Source of the DNA: Nectonema munidae
Taxonomy: Eukaryota; Nematomorpha; Nectonematoida; Nectonematidae
Direction: 5' to 3'
DNA length: 64,000 nt
Assembly: GCA_030549495.1 (NCBI GenBank)
Contig: JAUIRK010000110.1
Location: 372,001-436,000, forward strand
Shown here: positions 45,640 to 57,000 of the stretch, in pieces
Numbering within the stretch: position 1 is the stretch's first letter
Layout: each line of letters starts with the position of its first letter
The notes under the pieces: generated by a model
The model's input: only the letters and a program-made list of their open reading frames with translations
What the model was told of the DNA's origin: nothing
The model's database searches: none
Position numbers and translations under genes: made by a program

Positions 45640-46990
45640 CATTTGTAAAAGAGGAACTTCTTTTTCACAGTCAAAATATTTTTGAAGACAGTATCTAGAA
45701 GTAAACCGCAAATCTGATTCAAGCTATCAGATATTTTAAAACCATAAATGCCAAACCTGAGTCCAATGAAACCAGCATCTTCCATTTGGCATATAAACAG
45801 ATATTTTATTTAAATTTCAAAAATATTTCTGTAGACATTAGACGTAAATCGAAAATTTGATTGACACTATCAGACATTTAAAACCTCTAAATGCAAAAAA
45901 TGATTTCATAAATAAAAATTATCATGGTCGAATTGGTATAAAAACATATATACCATGTAAAATTAGAGAGAATATTTTGGGATATAGTTTTCAGACATAA
46001 ACCAAAAATTTGATTGACACTAGCAGTAAAACCTCTAAATGCGAAAACTGTGTTCAGAAATGAAATCATCATGATCTATTTGCTATAAAAACAAATTTTA
46101 AAACTAAACGCAAATTTAATTGATACTTATATGTATTTTCAAATTCAAACTGCAAAAATTGAGTCCATAAATGAAACTAGCATGGTTGATTTGGTATAAA
46201 AACATATATTTAATTGTAAAATTTGAATGAATGTTTCTGGAGACAATTTTTAAAAGTAAACCGCAAATTTGATTAACACTTATAGGTATTTTCACATCCT
46301 AAATGTAAAAAATGAGTTCAGAAATGAAAACAGCATGATTGATTTGGTATAAAAACATATATTTCAAGAGAATATTTTTGGAGACAATTTTCAGAAGTAA
46401 ACCGCAAATTTGATTAATACTTATAGGTATTTTCAAATCCTAAATGTAAAAAATGAGTTCAAAAATGAAAACAGCATGATCGATTTGGTATAAAAACAAA
46501 TATTTCATGTAAAATTGAAAGAATATTTTTGGAGATAGCTTTTAGAAGTAAACCGCAAATTTTGACAGATATTTTAAAACCTCTAAATGTGAAAAATGAG
46601 TTCAGAAATGAAAACAGCATGGTTGATTTGGTATAACACATATATTTTATGTAAAATGTGAAGGAATGTTTTTGGAGATAATTTTTAGAAGTAAACCGCA
46701 AATTTGATTAACACTTATAGGTATTTCCATATCCTAAACGTAAAAAATTAGTCCAGAAATGAAACCAGCATGGCCGATTTAGTATAACACATATATTTTA
46801 TGTAAAATGTGAAGGAATGTTTTTGGAGGCAATTTTCATAAGTAAACCACAAATTTGATTAATACTTATAGGTATTTTCAAATCCTAAATGTAAAAAATG
46901 AGTCCAGAAATGAAAACAGCATGACCGATTTAGTATAAAAACATATATTTTATGTAAAATTTGAAGGTATATTTTATTAGATATATTTTT
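45640..46990 (+). repeat. Second tandem repeat array, about 145-150 bp
   Basis: About nine diverged units share AAACCGCAAATTTGATT, TTTTAAAACCTCTAAATG-like text and GGTATAAAAACATATAT. More diverged than the first array. Confidence 0.8.
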
Positions 46991-48962
46991 GATCAATCAA
47001 AATTTTGATTGACATTTTCTAAAAAGTAGCCATGATTATTGAAAAAATTAAATATATAAAGTGTTAGGCGTTCCAAACTCTATATAATTATAAATTTTCA
47101 GGGTATTATATAATATAGATCCTAAGTTATAAGGTTAAGTACAGATAATGTCAAAATTTTGCTGAAAAATTTTAATTTTTGATTTTGATTGACAGTTTTG
47201 GACATGAAGGGGTCATTCAACTACCATGAAAATGGTTTCAAAAGATGCAGCTAGCGATTTTAAGAAAAGTCACAAAATTTGAAGGGATATGATTCAGCCA
47301 ATTTTCTACAATTAATTTTTTAGTGAAGGGGGGCGTTTTATCCCCCCCCCCCCCCTCCCAGCACTAATAGGGTTAAACCACTACGGTCTCTAATGCTTCT
47401 TATTATTTCAAATTTTAGAATTACCGCGCTACATTTGTAAAAATAATTTTTTTAGAAACATTAAATATTACTAAAAAAATTTTTTTGATTATCCTGTATT
47501 TACTTTGATTTATTTTAATTTTATATAAGATTAGAAGTTATGGAAATTTTGTTTTTCATTTCCTTTGAAGGAAATAATTATTTTAATAGTAAATTTCCTT
47601 GAAAGAGCATCAGCACCTCTTGTTTCGGAATCTAGTAGGAAAGTTATGAGACTAATTTTTATGACACCCTATTTTTTTAAAATTTGTAATGGAAATTTAA
47701 TGCAATGATAGAATAATTTTAAAAAGTATATATAATAGTTGTTATTAGTTTTAAACTAACACCAAATTAGTGTTTAAATATTTACATATAATTGCTCTTT
47801 AAAACTTAAATTAAATAAAGTTGCCTAAGTGATAAAATACGTGAATAATATTAAAATCCTCTATTTTTCAATTATAATAATTATAAAAAATATATTTAAT
47901 TCTCTTAAAACAATTTTTGATCTTTTATATCGGTTATAATTTTACTATCTTTTTGATATTTCATTTATTTTCATCTTAAACTTAAAATATAGGAGTTTGT
48001 GACAGCCTTCACTACAATGAGGAAGCATATGCACGAGGTTGGACACTAACTGAAGGCTTCTGATATTAAGATCCCAGTACTCGATTTTTTTTATAAATTG
48101 ATATAAGCTATGGAAACTTTTCCTACTGAATGCAAATCGTTAACAGTGTTTTCATTTTCACTATATTGCTATAAACAGATAACCTCGATTTCCAGATAAA
48201 TATTGGTATTTCATTTGGATTCATGTTAGGACTATTCTTCTTTATTGGCTTATATTATTTAATTATAAACAATTTTTTGGCATATTACTATTCCATTTTC
48301 TAATAGAATAAGTTTGACCATCCAATAATAGCATTTCATGAATTGTCTAATATATAAAGAAGTCAATTTTTTACATTATATAAATTTTTTAATCAATATT
48401 AAATTAATTTTGGATTCTCAGTTTGATAGTGTTGTTGGCATGACAATTGTGGCCAATGACCCTTATTTAAGAACAAAATTTTTTGACTTTGTTGTTAAAA
48501 GTTTTTTTTATAAAAAAATTATTATATTGAATTAAAGTAGACATGTAATAATAATAATTGTCCGAAAAATTTCGGTTTTTAAAAATCCAAATTTTAACAT
48601 TTTCGATTAAATTTTATTCAATAATTAAAAAAATTTATGAAAGGATATAGAATCGATTATATTTTATTAAATTTTGTTTTATTTTTTTTTAATTTTAACT
48701 TTTTTGCGTTAAAAAATCTGTATAATCTGAAAGTCCTTTAATTATTCATTATCAGTGTCTCCCTATTTGGCAATTTCAATTCCTAAAAATACATGATTGT
48801 TAATTAATTAAAACTTATTTGGCAACTTCAATTCCTTAAAACAAAATAGAATTAATCAAATATATGATCCTTTTAAAACATGGGTTTTCGGGAAGATTTT
48901 TTCATATACATAATATTTTCTTTACTTAATTCATAATTTTATTAAGGAATCCAAGCAAATAT

Positions 48963-49133
48963 TGTACAATATGTAGTAAGAATCATGGAACATTTTTCCA
49001 ACATTGTTTGAAATGCAACAGATATTTCCATTTTTCATGTCGGAAACTAAACTTTGTTGATTTTGATCTTTTCTTACAAGTTGGATATGTCTGCCAGTCA
49101 TGTAACTCTAATAAAGGAAGCCTCAATTTTTAG
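48963..49133 (+). pseudogene. PHD-type zinc finger fragment
   Basis: In one frame: C-x2-C (48963, 48972), C-x2-C (49005, 49014), HFSC (H-x2-C), then C-x2-C (49092, 49101), i.e. C4HC3 as in PHD fingers, followed by TAG. It precedes the OTU piece, the position that the half-finger occupies in the younger MULE. PHD fingers usually read histone tails, which could guide a chromatin preference; that is inference. Confidence 0.72.
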
Positions 49134-49289
49134 CTCCAATGGCAAGTTTCAAAGACCTTTTAATTAATAAAATATTTTTTAAGAGAAAATCTCTTTATGC
49201 GCAATGATATAAAACCGCTAATAAAGAAGTAAACACCGTTCACTGAGGATAGCAATGTAAAAATTGACGTAATAAAAGTTAAAATTTGA

Positions 49290-49704
49290 TCCCTTTAAGA
49301 GCATGCTCTAATGGAAATTGCTTATTTAATTCTTTTCCCTTTTGATTAGTGGGAATATGATCCTTGTTATAGAACTTTTATTCCTTTTCAAAGATTTATA
49401 TGGAGATTTTATACATAAAACCTATTTATGGAACATTTGTCCGACATTAGAAGAAGAATGTGTACATGTATGTAAAGACAAATCTTGGTCATCTGCATTC
49501 ACCATATGTGCTCTATCGACTATAATTGGTGTGCCGATCAAATCAATGTATCTCCCTATAAACGGCTCTAATGATAAATGTTTGAGTATTTTAAATACGA
49601 CATTCTTTCCTAGAAAGGGTACCCAAATTATAATTTTACTATTTTATGGTCCTCTTCTTTTAGGTATCCCATCACTTTGTACCTTTGATATCAAATTTAT
49701 TTAA
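49290..49704 (+). pseudogene. OTU-domain fragment
   Basis: ACSNGNCLFNSF-like text near 49310-49340 is the degenerate catalytic motif. KDKSWSSAFTICALSTIIG and VPIKSMYLPINGSNDK at 49470-49590 align with RSWSSAYMIKAAASAIG and RIKSIYPYMNG of the younger element. Stops break the frame. Confidence 0.75.
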
Positions 49705-49840
49705 TAAATCTTATCAAACCAACTTACTGGAATCAAGTAGTTCTTCAATAAAATTAGAATATGATGAATTGGAATTAATGCATAGAATTATCAAGATGAA
49801 CATAAACAGAATATACAATAAGTTTTTGGATTTTTGAGAA

Positions 49841-50137
49841 ATGTTATCAGTTTTTGACAATATAGATGTTGTATGTGATAGAGTACCAGATGGTAGAAAA
49901 TTTAATACTTATTTTATTGTCAAAAAGACCTTGTCAAACAAAAATATTTTCCGAGATGACTTAGGAGCTTGGCTAAATAGCTCATCGCGTGATCATTATT
50001 TCATTGAAGCTGAAGAAAATAAAAATCTTTTTATCATAAAAAATTCCCAAGGTATATTTTGTAAAAAGGTTAAAAATAACTTTAGGAAGCTCAATGAACA
50101 GCCAACTCAAGAAAAAATAATTATTATCAGTAGATAG
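49841..50137 (+). pseudogene. Linker after the OTU domain
   Basis: Reads IFRDDLGAWLNSSSRDHYF and FIIKNSQGIFCKKVK, the counterpart of TFFDNFGVWTKTTQKKVYF in the younger MULE. No transposase core follows. Confidence 0.7.
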
Positions 50138-50159
50138 ATGAGATATTACAGAAGTTTTT

Positions 50160-51830
50160 CTTTATAAACTTTATTGAATTATGAAAAAATTGATTTATAT
50201 AAATACATTTTATGAGATACAAACCATTGAAATTTAGTTCTTATGAAGTTTTAAGATTGCTCCAAAACTTAAAAAAAAATAATATAGATATATTTTATAT
50301 AGATAACATGTACATATAAATGTATTAAAAAGTTTATAATTCTTACATAGAATATCAGTGAAATTTTGTTATTGTATCGCTATTTGAAATCTGAGTAGTT
50401 TACAAACTATAAAAACAAATTTGTAAATAATATATATGAATTTCAGATGAAATCCATTCGAAATTTGATTTATTTCTTAATGAGTCTTGAGAATACAATT
50501 TGAACTTAATGAATTAATATAGAACATTTACAAATGAAATATGCACATACGTATAGATGTAGACCAGTGGCACAAATACAGGGGGGGGGGGGTGAAAAGC
50601 CTATTCGCCTACCCAATAATTTTGAATTTTTTTAAACTAGTGTATATGCATTATGTAAATCTTTTTTGAAACCCTATGATAATAATAATGATATTAACAA
50701 AATGAATTTCTGATCAAAGTAGAGTTACCAAGGTTGGATCAGTTTAGAATTAAGAGCAAAATTAGATACCATATAAAGTATAGTAAAATGAAGTAGACTA
50801 CAAGCTGAGTGTATTTGTAAGCGGCTTGTCAAAATCCCCAAAAACTTAAATCTCCTCATTCCCACTACTAAAGTTACTAATGCCTTAATTTTCGAGGATT
50901 TTGACTAGATACTTTTATAAGCAAAACAATAGAAGTCCGATTGAGATTTATAGTTAAAGCTCCTTTTAAATTAGTAAACTAAGGGAAGGATAAAATAAGG
51001 TTAGATTAGCAGCCATTAGTAATTTTGCAATAATTTTTATAAAAATTTTAATGCTGAATCAATTATTTATCGTTAAATATATTATAATGTATACCCATCT
51101 ATAGGGTTAATATTGGAAAATTTCATGAAAAATAAAAATTTTAATTTTATGAGGTTTTAGCAAACATGATCTCAGGTTGCTTTGAGTAGAAATTTGGTGC
51201 CATCCCCATTTATGAAATTGATAAGCTCATTTTTATATCAAGAAAGAAAATTATTTTTCTATTAGGCTTAAATATATAAAAGTCAGTGTCGAATTAACTA
51301 AATATATTTTAACCACATTGGAATTTAGTATTCATTACCAGTGTATATATTGACAAAAATAGGGTCGTAATTAAATAGAGAATGTGTCAGGTAAGAAATT
51401 TGGCCGGGAACCCTGTCATATTTAATAAATATAAAAGTTGTATACATACAAAAGTTTAAGAGGTATAAAAAATTTGACATTTTTAAAATCGAAAACTTAC
51501 TTGGAATATCAGAATAATTATGTTCTTACATTGCTATTGGATGTCTTAGTAGTATACAGCTGAAAAGGCCTCCTTACTTCAAGTTATGTCAGTGTCAGAA
51601 TGATTTTTAAATCTATAATTAAGGGGTTAAATATAATTAACTTTTCAAAACTCAATTTAAATCCTTTAAAAAATTATAAGTTTTAACATTACGGGAAACA
51701 ATTTTAAATTGAAACAAATTGTTCTAACATTTCTAATAATGCCAGAAGGATATATATATTGAAAAGAGTGTTTTTACTAAAAACAAGTAGTGTGATATTA
51801 TTATCAGGTTAGAAAAAATATGATGCAACT
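50160..51830. other. No recognised gene
   Basis: AT-rich inside the older MULE. At 50566-50645 a CAGTGGCAC motif is followed by a 12-base G run and TTTTTTTAAACTAGTGTATAT, the same flank that surrounds the element at 20976. This is a MITE end without partner. Confidence 0.45.
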
Positions 51831-52389
51831 TCATTTAATTCATAGAAATATCATTATATGTAAACCTTTAAACACTAATTTGGTGTTGGTTTAAAATTAT
51901 TTTAAAAGTAATAACAAATATATATATTTTTTTAAATTATCCAATCTCCAATTGGATATATAAAATTAAAACAAATCACGGTAAATACACAATAATCAAA
52001 AAAAAATTTTTTAATAGTATTTAATGTTTCTAAAAAAAATTATTTTTACAAATGTAGCGCGGTAATTTTAAAATTTGAAATAATAGGAAACATTAGAGAC
52101 TGAAGTTTCCAGTAATTTATTTTTATGAGTTTTTTAAATATTTTAAGGTGATATAAAGATAATTACTGTTTTATTTTCAAAGAAAAATGCAAAGAGAATA
52201 CTCTTTTTTTGTACACAATAAATAGCGGTGTTGCATATATGCAAAATCAGAAAAATCTTACTTATAAAGTCTAAAAATATCAAACTGAGTTCTATATCAA
52301 ATTTAACTATTATTATTTGTATAAGAACTATGTGAAATTTTGAATTATAAATTTCAATATTTCTAGTCGGTAACATCCATTATATTGTA

Positions 52390-53297
52390 AAAATAATGGC
52401 GCTGGTAAAATTAGGGTTAATGTCTTGCGACATCTCTTGAATACTTCGATTGATTTTGTTATATGAAAACGGAATAGCTTCAATTTTTTCACTACAGCAT
52501 CTCCAAAGATGGTACAAACCACATATGGTTGTTGGCTTTAGCAACTTTTCTCCAATTCTGTTTGGCTTCAAGTGTTGGTTGTTGAAAAGAATACACACCC
52601 TTGTGCATAGACTTGTCTAACCGGTGACGTTTCAGTTCTTCTTCTTTCCTCTTAAAATACTCAAGATCTTTCTCTGCCAGAGTTAGATGTTTTCCAGGGG
52701 AGATGGCGCTTGAGTCTAATTTCTTTAAGCGACTCGTGGCTGAGCACTTCCCCACATACAACGCATTCTGGTTTTTCAGTTCCATCATCGATGAGATACT
52801 TAAATCCAGTGCTAAGAAATTCTTCTTTGTACACCCCTTTTCTGGACATCACTAAAGAATCTGAAATGAAATATAAATTAAATTACTAGTCAACCACTTT
52901 TGCGCACCAAACTCTATGAGGTTGGATGTGTATAACAAACACACACATCAACAAATTATATAAAAGATATTCGAAAAATTACAATGAAGAAAAGATGAAA
53001 TTCATTTAAAAATGAAAATAGCGTATAAACTATTTGTTTTAATTATAGGAGAAAATCACGATGATAATAAATCAATTGTTATTTGTCAGCTTTTTTTTTA
53101 AAAGATATGAAAATTAAAATCGATTTATCATTTTTGTCGTTTTCTCTTATTTGTACTTTTATCTTGTTAAAAATAAATAAGAAAACCCACTATCCCTCAA
53201 CCAATATATGACTACATATCCTTAAAAACTCTTAGAATTAAGAATTGACAAAAATTTTAGTTTAAAGTCTTAGCGACCCCAGGGTCGGGAACCTCTG
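52390..53297 (-). pseudogene. hAT fragment with BED zinc finger (ZBED5-like)
   Basis: Terminus at 53297 reads CAGAGGTTCCCGACCC on the minus strand, a classic hAT end. Downstream (52852-52660) comes YKEEFLSTGFKYLIDDGTE, then KPECVVCGEVLSHESL and RLKRHL, a BED finger, then DLEYFKRKEEELKRH and EAIPFSYNKINRSIQEMS. Frame breaks occur, and it ends near 52390 without the catalytic region. Confidence 0.8.
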
Positions 53298-53601
53298 CGT
53301 TAGTGGGAAAAATCGTATTGGCAAATATAAGCCATTCAGTTAACATGTGTTCTTCTCAAATCAAAAAATATATCATTTAAGTTTTAGAACACTAGTCGAA
53401 ATTGGATATTATTTCAAAAAAACGAAATATGAATTTTTAGTATGCACTAATCAAAACATTTCCCATCAATGGTGCTTCTCTATAGTATTCATTCACTTTC
53501 AAATAAAGAAAAATTATTTCACAAATATAATCGAGTGCGATAACATTACTGAATTAGTTAAGTCAGTTGTTTCGTTATTTAGTTAGATATTTTAGAAACA
53601 C

Positions 53602-53607
53602 TTTATT
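53602..53607 (-). promoter_or_regulatory. Poly(A) signal for TMBIM4
   Basis: AATAAA on the minus strand about 125 bases past the stop. Confidence 0.5.
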
Positions 53608-53731
53608 TATACAAACACCAAGAAAATAAATGTAATTACAAAGAACTAAAAGACAAAAAAGTGAAGGGTTAAAAAGCAAAGTTAAATGGAGATAAATCAG
53701 GTTGTTGTGCGTGTGTGTTAGACGTCGGTGT

Positions 53732-54001
53732 TCAGCGGCGTTTATCTTTTCCTCTGCCTTCCTTCTTACGCCCACCCTGCTCATCATCTCCACCAGCACC
53801 TCCTTTGACAGCATTGAGAACTTTCAGGATGTGTAAGAAGAGATTAATAATGTCGAGATAGAGCGTGAGAGCAGCTAAAATATATTCTTCCGGAGATACC
53901 TTCTTCATTATGTTTTGCGTGTCATAGATCACGTAAGCAGCGAAGAAAAAAGCGCCAAAAATAGATAGGCCAATTTCGACCGGACCACTTGTGAAAAAGA
54001 T
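53732..54001 (-). CDS. TMBIM4: TMBIM4 terminal exon
   Basis: Phase-0 exon of 270 bases including the TGA at 53732. Contains IYDTQNIMKKVSPEEY and LYLDIINLFLHIL, the family's C-terminal signature, then a Gly/Asp- and Lys/Arg-rich extension ending KDKRR. Confidence 0.93.
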   Translation of the reverse strand: MFFTSGPVEIGLSIFGAFFFAAYVIYDTQNIMKKVSPEEYILAALTLYLDIINLFLHILKVLNAVKGGAGGDDEQGGRKKEGRGKDKRR

Positions 54002-57000
54002 CTAAACACGAAAAACGAAGAAGGAATTGCACGATGAGCGTGGAAGTAATGAAGCGTATACCTGAGCAACTCCACCTAGCAAAAGAACCCACAAACCAGT
54101 GTACAGGCTAAAAAGGATAAAGTATAATACAGCTGATTTTACACTTCAATCACATACAAAGACAAAGCCGTTGTTGCATATATGAGTTCATCACCAATTT
54201 TCAAGTAAGTACAGATTATTTTATCATATATAAATGTTAATCATATATAATATTTCGCTCGCAAAATAAACTTACGAAGTGAAGAAGATATTTGCTTAAT
54301 TTTATCAAGCACCTATCAATCAACAATAAATTTATACCAACCAAAAAATTTGCACAATTTTGATATGATAGGCGTAAAGAGGCCGAAATTTCCTCTATCA
54401 AACTTTGAAAAATGATCGTCATAGATAGATCGAAAATAGGCAGGACCGTAACAGGGCGGGCGAGTGGGGGAATAGTTGACCACCTAAATTTTTCAGATTA
54501 ATAATAATTCTACCTTCTACAAATGAATACTTTAAAGAGAACATAGGATAGAGATTTTGGCACTGTAGCCGTATCTTTTTTTAGATTTAGCCTTTTCTAA
54601 AAACTTTTCTTGTTACGGGCTTGTATATAGGTATATATATAAAGAGACCACTTTTTTTTGGATTCGCATAACTAACTGAAAATTATTTTTTATAGCTTCC
54701 AAAATAGCTTTAGTTATGACAGTGATAATAGGCTACATTTTTTCACACCATACCACTTTGCAGAGTTCATCAGTTTTTACTCATTTCATCATACCACGTT
54801 GCAAATTATTAACGAGAAATAATCGTTCCATTTCGTTAATTTACGAATGTTTATTTATATAGAAAGGTCCCTAACGTATGAATTGTAGTTTGTTGACTGG
54901 GCACGGATAATTTCACACCGTTATTGATTTATACGCGCTACTATGTAGCATGTCTTTACACATTTATGCAAAAAAGAACGCACCTACGTTTATTTTCTAT
55001 TGCGTCACCACCACACTTCAAAAATGTGGGGCAATATCATCCGTTCAAAACATTTAATGTTTGCTCGTAGATCATCAGCGCTAAAAAGGTTGCGGGAAGA
55101 AAAGTTAAATAGAAAATAATGCAAATTTATTGCCAAAGTGAGAGAAAAAGTATTAATTATTCCCTTTATTTTTATTGTAAAAATGAAATTCAAAGCATAG
55201 CCATTACGCGTGAAATTTTTGCAATTCGGAAATGTATATTCACGAAGCTGGTACGATAAAGTGGCTTTAGGTACTCAACAGAGACGTAGATAAAGAAGAA
55301 GTTACTTCCTGAGACAAGCAAAATCGTGGCTCATCATGACAAAAATCAGCATATCAACTAGATTAGGAGGCCACGTCAATCTATACATCTATAGATTGGA
55401 CATGAATAAGGTTGGTTAGATACTGAATTTCGATAACTCAAGGTCTTGGGTTCGATCTCGCACCAAGCCTACTTTTTTCATAGTTCGATACAAGCGGCGC
55501 AATTGTGCCTTTTCGATGAAAACACCCCACGGTACCTTTACCTTCACCTCACATCAGATTCATCGGCTATATAATATTTATGAATTCACTAAAACAAAAT
55601 TCAAGAAAATTTTTGTGAAACTGCAGAATATACTCGAAATGATGTTTCGTCCAAAATAGTCATAAAGTGAAGAAGATGCAGAGACTTCAATAAAATAGTC
55701 TTTTTACTTAAATACTTCGCACTGGTTCTAAAAATAAAAGACGCGTTTCGCTGCGTCAAAGATCGCATAACGTGTTTGAAGGTCCTAGAGTTCAGCTCCA
55801 CCACTCCCTGCTCTATAAATAATCACAGTAGTTACTATTTAAGCAATGAAGAAACAGCCTTACTTTTATGGGGAGGTTGTTAAATGCTAGAAATGCTCAA
55901 GTTAGAGGCAGGGATATGAAATTGAAGACGATTAATGCAAAAATATTTAAACATACTGCGAAGACTGTGTCGGCGCAAGGGGAATTCAGAAGATCATTTT
56001 AATCAAGTTTAGTTTAATTTTGTAAAGAAAATTTTCATTCACATACTCAGCCTATGTTCCGTGTAATGCGAGTAATACCCTAGATAGACGACGGCATTCG
56101 TTTTCAACGCTTTTCTGTATTGAACACATGAAAAGATTTATTTATTTATTTATAGCCCAGTTTTCTTCTACATATGCCGCTCGTGTCAGTACATAGATTA
56201 CTAAAATGTAGGTTAAACAAAAGGGAAGGCTAATACAAGTGACACTAAAGTCTTAGACGTCTGCGTTCAACACAAAAAAGGCAATAGTGAGGGAGGAAAA
56301 GACTTAAACTTACTATTGAGCCCACGTGCCAAAATCTCTCTTAGTCTGAAAGGTGTAGAGCGTGAGAGCAAGAAAAGTAGCGGCCGTTAGGAATACGGCC
56401 TGAAGGACAACATCCACGTCATAGAAGAGAGCTAAAATCAGGAAATAGAAAATCTGCTGTGCTCGAATGTATAGATAATAATTTTATGACGCTCAAATCT
56501 GACAACGAACCCACGTGAACTTTAGCAAGGGCAACGACATATGTACAATGGCAAAAGGTTCAATCGAGAGATGTTTCATCTTTAGCGCAGGAATCAGTTA
56601 TACTCAACCTAGATAAGGGTCGCACACCCAGGCGGGGGATATAATCATGTGGAGAAATTGTTCTGGTCTAAAGCGTTATTCAGGTGATTAGAGAAGAAAT
56701 AGGAGCGGGAATGTACTCAATCCTAACAGATGAGTGCAAAAATAGTAGCGGACACGGAAAATTATCGGTTTGCTTTCGCTTTGACCCTATCACATATGAA
56801 TGATTATTTCCTCTGAGTATTTAGAACAAAATACTAAATTTTTAACATATTGGCCGGTCACAATTACAGGCTAGTTAATTCGATTTGAAATCCATGAAGT
56901 ATCTGCGGTTATGGTGGATTAGGAGCTCATATCAAGGGCAAAGTAAGAGCGAGTAGGTGTTGTGAATATGGTTTTCAAAGGTGGGCCAAAATTAAATTTA

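Larger units (their letters stand above)
43111..47372. mobile_element. Non-autonomous piggyBac-type element filled with satellites
   Basis: Perfect 16-bp terminal inverted repeats CCCTATTAGTGCTGGG, flanked by TTAA on both sides (43107-43110, 47373-47376), the piggyBac insertion signature. G/C-rich runs follow inside each end. The 4262-bp body has no transposase; it is almost wholly two arrays of about 150-bp tandem repeats. A piece of the second array type also lies beside a piggyBac transposase fragment at 61.8 kb, linking the two. Confidence 0.88.
47385..52108 (+). mobile_element. Older MULE-like element with PHD and OTU remnants
   Basis: Long inverted repeats: left from GTCTCTAATG (47385) through AATTACCGCGCTACATTTGT, right the complement ending at about 52108. 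Similarity continues to about 47800 and 51840 (ACCAAATTAGTGTTTAAA), with a 170-bp insert in the left copy. Inside are PHD, OTU and linker pieces homologous to the 34-41 kb element. No 9-bp target duplication could be seen, partly because the piggyBac element abuts the left end. Confidence 0.75.

Noticed and set aside
43200-46990. Regular repeats resembling a CRISPR array
   Set aside because: Units are about 150 bp of continuous tandem repeat without unique spacers, in animal DNA inside a transposon.
55730-55830. Possible third tRNA-like SINE
   Set aside because: A weak B-box-like GAGTTCAGCTCC only, with no A-box and no shared body.
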